Below are positions 1-6,600 of a DNA stretch of 44,267 nt, piece after piece. The position numbers were made by a program, and so were the translations under genes. The stretch's first letter is position 1, and every line of letters starts with the position of its first letter. This DNA comes from an uncultured Prevotellaceae bacterium (GTDB taxonomy: Bacteria > Bacteroidota > Bacteroidia > Bacteroidales > Bacteroidaceae). The notes below the pieces were generated by a model. That model saw only the letters and a program-made list of their open reading frames with translations, was not told where the DNA came from and ran no database searches. The DNA is taken from assembly GCA_902794405.1 (NCBI GenBank), contig CADBHI010000027.1, forward strand, positions 1 to 44,267, read 5' to 3'.

Positions 1-1
1 G

Positions 2-334
2 GACTGCATGACCCACCTGGTGGCTACCGGACAGCCCGTGAAGCTCGACGGACTGGGCACCTTCTACCCCACCATCGAGGGCAAGCCCGCCACCAGCGTC
101 GAAAAGGGCGTGGAGCAGATGAACGAGAACATCTTGGGCGTGCACCTGCGCTTCCGTCCCGAGGGTGCGAAGGGCGACGACCTGACCAGCCGCATGCTGA
201 AGGAGAAGTGTACCTTCCAGGCCTACCAGCTGATCAAGACCAAGTACAAGGTGATTGACGGCAAGCGCAAGGCCTACCAGGAGCGCACTCCGCTCGACAC
301 CTACGCCATCGCTCACTACGAGCCGGAGCCTTAA
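2..334 (+). CDS. HU-like DNA-binding protein, 3' part (5' end outside window)
   Basis: The reading frame is open from the first bases, so this is the C-terminal part of a gene whose start lies upstream of the window. The visible part (about 110 residues) contains a stretch GLGTFYPTIEG followed by a long polar tail. This is typical of the Bacteroidetes HU-like (HU-HIG) family of nucleoid DNA-binding proteins, which are longer than classical 90-residue HU. The family binds DNA non-specifically and shapes the nucleoid. It ends on TAA just before a strong hairpin terminator. The assignment rests on the family-typical core; the DNA-binding arm is only partly visible. Confidence 0.75.
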   Translation, partial: DCMTHLVATGQPVKLDGLGTFYPTIEGKPATSVEKGVEQMNENILGVHLRFRPEGAKGDDLTSRMLKEKCTFQAYQLIKTKYKVIDGKRKAYQERTPLDTYAIAHYEPEP

Positions 335-345
335 AAGGTGAAGAG

Positions 346-384
346 AAAGTACACAAAAGGAACCGTCCCTTTTGTGTACTTTTT
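346..384. terminator. Intrinsic terminator between the HU-like gene and ispH (works both ways)
   Basis: A perfect 15-bp stem (346-360 with 368-382), 7-base loop, followed by a T-run on the plus strand and by TTTCTCTTC on the minus strand. It closes the HU-like gene and the convergent ispH, whose stop codon touches the right arm. Confidence 0.9.
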
Positions 385-1327
385 ATATATGCTGGATGGC
401 ATCGCGGCATTGTTCCATGAGCCACTTGGGGGTGGAGGTGGCGCCGCAGATGCCGATGGAGTCGACGCCCTGTAGCCAGGAGGGGTCAATCTCGTCGGGA
501 CCTTCTACGAGGTGGGTATTGGGATTGACGCGGCGGCACTCGTTGTAGAGCACCTTGCCGTTGGAGCTCTTACGGCCGCAGACGAAGAGGATGAGGTCGT
601 GACGGGCGGCGAACTGCGAGATGTTGGGCATGCGGTTGGCCACGGAGCGACAGATGGTGTCGAAGCTCTTGAAGGTGGCCGACGGGCTGATGTGCTGCTG
701 GATGTACTCGATGATACGATGGAACTCGTCGAGCGACTTGGTGGTCTGGCTGTAAAGATAGATGTCGCGGGTGAAGTCCAGCTTCTTGACTTCGTCGTAG
801 CTCTCGATGACAATGGCGGTGCCCTGAGTCTGACCCACCAATCCAAGCACCTCGGCGTGACCTTTCTTGCCGAAGATGACGAGCCCCCTCCCGGCCTCCC
901 CCTTGGGGGAGGAGTTGGGGGTTTCGTATTGCTCCTTAATTCTTTTCTGCAACTTCAGCACAACGGGGCAGGTGGCGTCGATGATTTCGATGTTGTTGCG
1001 ACGGGCCAGCTCATAGGTTTCGGGGGGCTCTCCGTGGGCACGCAGCAGCACCTTGACATTGTGCAGACGGGCCATCTCGTCGTGGTTGATGGTGATGAGT
1101 CCCATCTGCTTCAGACGCTCACACTCCATGCCGTTGTGCACAATATCGCCCAAGCAATAGAGGACGCTGCCCTTTGCCAGCTCCTCTTCTGCTTTCTTAA
1201 TGGCTGTGGTTACGCCGAAGCAGAAGCCACTGCCGTTGTCGATTTCGATGATGAGCCCACCAGAAGGCCCACCCAAGCCCTCCCGAAGGGAGGGATGTTG
1301 AATAGTGGATGCGTCGTTGGTTTTCAT
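383..1327 (-). CDS. ispH: 4-hydroxy-3-methylbut-2-enyl diphosphate reductase
   Basis: The last enzyme of the MEP isoprenoid pathway: an iron-sulfur reductase that converts HMBPP to IPP and DMAPP. The three cluster cysteines are visible in their usual motifs (GFCFGV, C36; DATCPVV, C120; ICGATSTP, C294), with the substrate-binding motifs VHNG, RAHGEPP and GKKGHAEV. At 314 residues it is longer than usual for two reasons. The first 25 residues are an extension made largely from a palindromic repeat (residues 10-21). Residues about 137-146 (PNSSPKGEAG) come from a second palindromic repeat placed just before the GLVIFGKKGHAEV strand. No other start codon lies between the repeat and the family core IEIDNGSG, so the ATG at 1327 is kept. 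The polyprenyl synthase at 14365 would use its products. Confidence 0.95.
   Translation of the reverse strand: MKTNDASTIQHPSLREGLGGPSGGLIIEIDNGSGFCFGVTTAIKKAEEELAKGSVLYCLGDIVHNGMECERLKQMGLITINHDEMARLHNVKVLLRAHGEPPETYELARRNNIEIIDATCPVVLKLQKRIKEQYETPNSSPKGEAGRGLVIFGKKGHAEVLGLVGQTQGTAIVIESYDEVKKLDFTRDIYLYSQTTKSLDEFHRIIEYIQQHISPSATFKSFDTICRSVANRMPNISQFAARHDLILFVCGRKSSNGKVLYNECRRVNPNTHLVEGPDEIDPSWLQGVDSIGICGATSTPKWLMEQCRDAIQHI
884..921. repeat. G+C-rich palindromic repeat inside ispH
   Basis: The core CCTCCCCC-TT-GGGGGAGG (895-912) is a perfect 8-bp inverted repeat flanked by more C- and G-runs. It is translated in frame as residues about 137-146 of IspH, where the family has no such segment. Seen directly: palindrome and frame. 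Inferred: an inserted mobile repeat. Confidence 0.75.
1267..1299 (+). repeat. 33-bp palindromic repeat, copy 1 (inside ispH 5' end)
   Basis: Its core CCCTCCCGAAGGGAGGG is itself a palindrome. The whole 33 bp is repeated perfectly in inverted orientation at 1363-1395, so the two copies flank the ispH start. It encodes residues 10-21 of the predicted IspH. Confidence 0.9.
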
Positions 1328-1362
1328 ATTCCTTTATTATCTCCGATACCTTTATGTAATTA

Positions 1363-1395
1363 AACATCCCTCCCTTCGGGAGGGCTTGGGTGGGC
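1363..1395 (-). repeat. 33-bp palindromic repeat, copy 2 (between meaB and ispH)
   Basis: Exact reverse complement of 1267-1299. It fills most of the short gap between the stop of meaB and the start of ispH on the minus strand. It could form a hairpin in the meaB-ispH transcript, alone or with copy 1. Confidence 0.9.
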
Positions 1396-1397
1396 TC

Positions 1398-2492
1398 TTA
1401 TATGCTTTTAAAATATAAATCCAGCAAATCCTGGGCGGCTACGAAGCTGGTTTTCTGTCCTGCAAGCACCGTTTGTTCGGCCTGCTGCAGCTGCTCCTTC
1501 ACTACCTTATTATTATAGAACGAGGACTTCAAGTGCTCGTTGATGCTTTCGTACATCCAGTACTTGGCCTGCTCGTTACGACGGTAGTCGAAGTAGCCAT
1601 TATGCTTGACGAAGTCCACATACTCGTAGATCATATCCCAGATTTCCTTCACACCCGTGCCGTAGAAGCCACTGTAGCAGAGCACCTTAGGCAGCCAGCC
1701 GCTTTCGGGCATAGGGAAGAAGTGGAGGGCATTGCGGAAGTTGGTAGCCGCCATCTGACAGCGGTCGACGTTGTCGCCGTCGCACTTGTTGATGACGATG
1801 CCGTCGGAGATTTCCATGATGCCGCGCTTGATGCCCTGCAGCTCGTCGCCGGTGCCCGCCACCTGGATGAGCAGGAAGAAGTCGACCATCGAGTGACAGG
1901 CCGTCTCGCTCTGCCCTACCCCGACGGTCTCGACAAAAATCTTGTCGAAGCCAGCAGCCTCGCAGAGGATGATGGTCTCACGCGTCTTGCGGGCCACGCC
2001 ACCGAGAGAGCCTGCCGACGGGCTGGGACGAATGAACGAGGCAGGGTGCTGCGCCAGCTTCTCCATGCGCGTCTTATCGCCGAGGATGCTGCCCTTGGTA
2101 CGCTCGCTGGAGGGGTCGATGGCCAGCACGGCTAACTTGCCGCCATGTTCGTTAAGCACATGGATGCCAAACTCGTCGATAGAGGTTGACTTGCCAGCTC
2201 CGGGCACGCCGCTGATGCCTACGCGGACGGAGTTGCCGCTATAGGGAAGGCAGCGGTTGATGACCTCCTGCGCCTTCGCCTGATGGTCGGGATTGATACT
2301 CTCGATGAGGGTCACGGCCTGCGACAGGATGGTGACATCGCCCTTGACGATGCCCTCGACCATATCGCCGACAGAGAGTTCGCGACGACGGAATCGGTTG
2401 CGTTTCAGGTAGGGATTGATGATACTTTGCTGTTCGACGCCACTGTTGACCTGCAAGCCAGCAAATTCGGCACTATTTTCGGGGTGATCCAT
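1398..2492 (-). CDS. meaB: Methylmalonyl-CoA mutase-associated GTPase (MeaB/ArgK family)
   Basis: A G3E-type P-loop GTPase that loads and protects the adenosylcobalamin-dependent methylmalonyl-CoA mutase. Visible: Walker A GVPGAGKS, the LAVLAIDPSS strand, the ETVGVGQSE switch and the NKCDGDN base-specificity motif. The C-terminal YDYRRNEQAKYW-like helical part is also typical. The start chosen is ATG at 2492 (MDHPEN...), giving 364 residues, the usual family length. The frame runs further upstream, but that part is encoded only by an 18-bp tandem repeat (Asn-Phe-Phe units) and has no family counterpart. The mutase itself is not in the window. It may be co-transcribed with the DUF1573 gene upstream and ispH downstream. 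Confidence 0.93.
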   Translation of the reverse strand: MDHPENSAEFAGLQVNSGVEQQSIINPYLKRNRFRRRELSVGDMVEGIVKGDVTILSQAVTLIESINPDHQAKAQEVINRCLPYSGNSVRVGISGVPGAGKSTSIDEFGIHVLNEHGGKLAVLAIDPSSERTKGSILGDKTRMEKLAQHPASFIRPSPSAGSLGGVARKTRETIILCEAAGFDKIFVETVGVGQSETACHSMVDFFLLIQVAGTGDELQGIKRGIMEISDGIVINKCDGDNVDRCQMAATNFRNALHFFPMPESGWLPKVLCYSGFYGTGVKEIWDMIYEYVDFVKHNGYFDYRRNEQAKYWMYESINEHLKSSFYNNKVVKEQLQQAEQTVLAGQKTSFVAAQDLLDLYFKSI

Positions 2493-2500
2493 TCTTTCTG

Positions 2501-2611
2501 AGAAGTTAAAGAAGTTAGAGAAGTTAAAGAAGTTAGAGAAGTTAAAGAAGTTCTTGGCAAGCCAAGCGACCAAAGGTCGAGCGAGAGAAGTTAAGAAGTT
2601 AAAGAATCAGA
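2501..2611. repeat. 18-bp tandem repeat and small palindromes upstream of meaB
   Basis: Nearly three copies of an 18-bp unit (agttaaagaagttagaga) occupy 2502-2552. They are followed by two small inverted repeats (TTGGC-aa-GCCAA and ACC-aaa-GGT) and further aagttaa units. The array fills the gap between the DUF1573 stop and the meaB start and is open in the meaB frame. Copy number is likely to vary between strains (inference). Confidence 0.8.
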
Positions 2612-3656
2612 GAATACTATTAATGGTGATAACGACCTTGGACTGCTGGGGGTCGTTGGTAATCATGAGCACACGGGGAGCGGTGCGGACTTTCTTCAGT
2701 TCCTCGGCCTCGCCGGTAATCTTCAGCTTCGTTGACTGGGCCGGTGCTAAATGGGTCTTGCCTAACGTCACCTTCAGGCCACGCGTGAACATCTGCAGCG
2801 AGGAGATGTCGAGCTGTGACTTACCAGAGTTGGCCACGATAATTTCGCCCGACTTCTTGGCCTTGCCGCCAAAGTCAAGCACCAGTACGGAGTCGGAGAG
2901 CACCAACTGGGGCGCATTCTCCACCTGACGCACAGGAGGCAGCAGCACGGCCGAAACACCTATCTCCGTCTCGTTGTTGATTTTCTCGCCCAACTGCTGA
3001 GCCAGATAGACCGTGGTCTGCGTCAGACCATAGTCGTGAATCTTGTCAGAGTTCAGTGTGAACACAATCTTGCCGCTATGTCCGGGCTCCAGGCGTTCGG
3101 GGAAGGTCTGCGCCGAAAGATAGGGCGGCAGGTGCAGGATGTTGGGCTGCATGACGGTGTTGCTGCTATTGTTCATGATGCCCATCTCAAAGGTACGCTG
3201 TTCGCCCTTGTTCACATTGTCGAACTCCAGTTCGTTGGCCTTGCTGAGCAGCAGGTTGAAGTTGTAGGGGTAGTTGCCGCTGTAATCCATCAGCCCTGCC
3301 AAGACCATGCCCTTCATGGTGATATAGACAGGCTCCTTTGAAGCATTCGTCAGGACGGCCGCCTGCTTGTAGAAATGGCCGAGCATGCGGGAATCGTAGG
3401 TCATACGGATGGTGAACTTGCCGCCAGCCTCAATCGCGCCCTTCGGAAACTCCACCTTCGTGCAATTGCAGTCGGGCTTCACGTCCTGAATGACGAGCTT
3501 TCGCGACCCTTCGTTCTTCATCTCAAAGGTAGCCGTCACCGGCACCTCGTAACCCGTTCGGCCTATATCTATCGTCTGTTTGTCAATCGTCAGCTTCTGT
3601 GCCCCTACGGGACCAACCGACAGTGAACAAAGAATTAAGAATAATGCTTTTCTCAT
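2607..3656 (-). CDS. DUF1573 domain protein, secreted
   Basis: The 349-residue product begins with a signal peptide (MRKALFLILCSLSVGPVGAQ). It is followed by a DUF1573 immunoglobulin-like domain with the diagnostic DCNCTKVEFPKG segment near residues 50-60, then further beta-rich repeats. DUF1573 proteins are common exported or periplasmic proteins of Bacteroidetes with no settled function. The start at 3656 overlaps the stop of the alpha-2-macroglobulin gene as ATGA, so the two are translationally coupled and probably act together in the periplasm or outer membrane. A longer upstream in-frame start would destroy the signal peptide and is not used. Confidence 0.85.
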   Translation of the reverse strand: MRKALFLILCSLSVGPVGAQKLTIDKQTIDIGRTGYEVPVTATFEMKNEGSRKLVIQDVKPDCNCTKVEFPKGAIEAGGKFTIRMTYDSRMLGHFYKQAAVLTNASKEPVYITMKGMVLAGLMDYSGNYPYNFNLLLSKANELEFDNVNKGEQRTFEMGIMNNSSNTVMQPNILHLPPYLSAQTFPERLEPGHSGKIVFTLNSDKIHDYGLTQTTVYLAQQLGEKINNETEIGVSAVLLPPVRQVENAPQLVLSDSVLVLDFGGKAKKSGEIIVANSGKSQLDISSLQMFTRGLKVTLGKTHLAPAQSTKLKITGEAEELKKVRTAPRVLMITNDPQQSKVVITINSIL

Positions 3657-6600
3657 TTTACCTGGATTGTTTGTGAGTGAGTAGTACCGCGATACTCTGA
3701 GGCGTAGGCGCACTGCACGGTGCAGGTGCCCGTCTCGTACTGTCCGGCACGGTCAATAAAGTATTCAGTCTCGATGACGCGCTTGCCCTTGGGCAGACGG
3801 TCGAAGTAATAGTTCGTGACGTTGTCGCGAGGCGACACATAGCAGCCTAATCGCCAGTCGTAGCCACTGAGCTGACGGACGGGCTCCATGCAGGCAGCAC
3901 GCTTGTCCTGCAGCTGCACGAAGTCGAGGTCGCGGTCGCTCTGGATAGTAAGACGGACGGTGACGCGATCGCCGACTTTCAATGGTTCATGGTCAATGAT
4001 TATCTCGCGCTTCACGCTGACACCGCTGGCGTGATCCTTGACGTCGCTGGTGGGCTGCATGAACTGGGCATAGACGGCACCCCACGACGTGCCCTCGCTG
4101 GTCTTCTCGGCAGTGAAGGTCTTCTCGCCCTGATAAGGCTTGGCGGTCTTCACGTAGCCAATGCCGGCGGTGGGCTTCGGGGCATCGATAGGCTTAGCGT
4201 CAAGCTTTAAGAGGGTCAAGCTCATGGGGCTCATAAGGCTTTGCCCCATTGGGCCCATAGGACTCATAGGCCCCATAAAGGCATACACAGCATCAACGCT
4301 ATTGATGGGCGTGTCCCAAGCCTGGGTACGCTTCTCCTGCAACAGCCAGCGGCGCATCTCGTCGAGCGTCTGCTGGTCATTGGGCGTCAGGCGCTGGATG
4401 GCCTCGATGGCTGCCACCTGAGTGGGTATGCGATAGTCGCGCCACGAGTAGCCGGCACGCGGTGTGTCGTAGTAGCGACCCATCTCCTCCTTGTAGACCG
4501 TGTACTCCTTCAGGCTCTTGATATAAAGCGGTGAATCGAGGATGATGGCCGACACGGCTTTCTGGTAAATCGTCTGGTTATTGGTCTCTTTCTTCAAGAG
4601 CTTGATGAGGTAGTCGTTGGCCTCCTTCACGTTGGCAGGCAACTGGCGGCCGTCGAGCTTGCAGATGTAGAGCCATTCCAAGGCCGTATTGCCGGGGAAG
4701 AACTGCTTGTAGCCTTTCTTCTCCTGCTTCTTCATCTCCTTGACCATCTCCACCATTTCCTTGCCAAGGAACTTGAAGGCACCACTGAGCATCTGCTTGG
4801 TCTCGGCCTGCGTGCCTAACATCGCGTTCTGGCGCACCATCATCTCAGCCACGGACATCGTCATGTAGGTAGAGCCTGGCATTTCTGGCCACCAGCTCCA
4901 TGAACCGTCGCCACGCTGCAGCTTACCCAGCTTGTCGAGGGCCGACTGCAGGCGCTGCTGCATCAGGTTCTCGTCGAAGAAGTCGGCCAGCCGCTGGCGC
5001 TGTTCGGTCTCACGGTCGGCATCGGCCACCCACGGCGTCTCGTTCAGCACGAGGTCTTTCAGTTCCTGATTCTTCTCCAGCTGAGAGTGCAGGGAAGTTT
5101 CGCTTCCCTGTTGTTCTCGCTTCCATTGCTCAAACACCGTCTTGGCCTGCGGCACCTGGTCAACGATATGCTTACCAAGGCTGTTGGCATAGAGCGAAGC
5201 AGCCTGACAGACGGCGCAGTCGTCGTTCGGATGGCCAATGGCGGGCAATGCCTGAATCATCAGCCACGCAGGGTTGTTGGTATATTCGATGGTGAGCTTG
5301 GAAGAACCCTTCACATTAGCCGGAATCAGCTGCGTCAGGTCGATGGTCTTCGTACCCGGCTCATTCTGCGTGAACGGAACGGTCACAGTGACGCGCTCGC
5401 GGTTGGGCAGGATGGGCAGATAATGCTGCTCGCCGTCGCTGAACTTGTCGGTCGTGGCCATCACCTTCGCAATGAGCAGTGAATTATTAATTGTTAATTG
5501 TGCATTGTGCGCTCGAGCTTGCTCGCTTTGCTTGCAAAGAATTGTGAATTGAACATTGGTCGTTTCGCCAGCCTTCACGGTAAATGGCGCCTTCTGTGAG
5601 TAAACGGTCTGCTCGGTCTCGGGATCTGTAAGCGTCAGATAAGCCGTTCCGCTGAGCTCGCCCTCGCTGGTATTGATGATGCGGGCCGACACGGTGGCCT
5701 GGTCGCCCTCACGCAGGAATCGCGGCATGTTGGGCTGCACCATCAGGTCTTTCTTGGCCACAGCCTCACCTTCGAGCAAACCGTAGCAGAGGTCGGCGGT
5801 ATGGGCCAGTCCCATGAAGCGCCAGGTGGTCAGACTCTCGGGCAGGGTGAACTTCATCGTCACCGCTCCGTCGGCATCCGTTTGCAACTGCGGATAGAAG
5901 AACGCCGTCTCCTGCAGGTTCTCGCGCAGCGCGATTTCGGGTATCGCCTCTTGTTCAGCACCCTTACTCATCATCGGAGGTTCAGAAAGGATGTCAAGCC
6001 CGCCAATACGGCCTTGCAAGGACTCGTCCACCGAAGTCGCAGCAACCGCATCGTTTTCCTTCATGACAACAACCTCATGCAACACAGCAGCATCTTCCAC
6101 AGTCTGCAGGCCAGCACCAACGCTTCTTGCCAGCGCCTTGCCTCTCAGCCTGGTACCTCCGACACGTCGCCCGTAGCTCATCCACCGCTGGGGGAACAAC
6201 GAATCGTCGAAGTGGGAGAAGTCAATCATTGGCACAGTCAACCGCTCATACCGCTTAAAGCAGTTGAAATGCAGGCTGCCCCATGAGCCAGTGTTCCAAA
6301 CCGCACTGGGCAAAGGAATATTCTGCCAGGGCGTGAACAACCAGCTATGAGCCTTAATCTGGTCAAGGCTCTTGTCGTAGAGCGTGGCCATGAGCTGGGC
6401 GTTGGCAGGCGTTCCGTCGGGATTCTTCACCGTCAGGCTCCACTCCTCCTGCTGGCCGGGTGTCAGCCGGTCGCGGAAGGTCTGCCACTGCAACTTCAGC
6501 TTCTTGTCGGGCAGTGGGCGCTGGATGGTGGCGGTATGTGAGTAGTACTTGCCCTGCTTCACCCAGGCAAAGGTAAGCAGCAGGCCGTTACCGTATTCTT

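Noticed and set aside
512-1363. A long open frame on the plus strand opposite ispH
   Set aside because: It is antisense to a clearly conserved enzyme and has no recognisable motif; long antisense frames are expected in G+C-rich genes.
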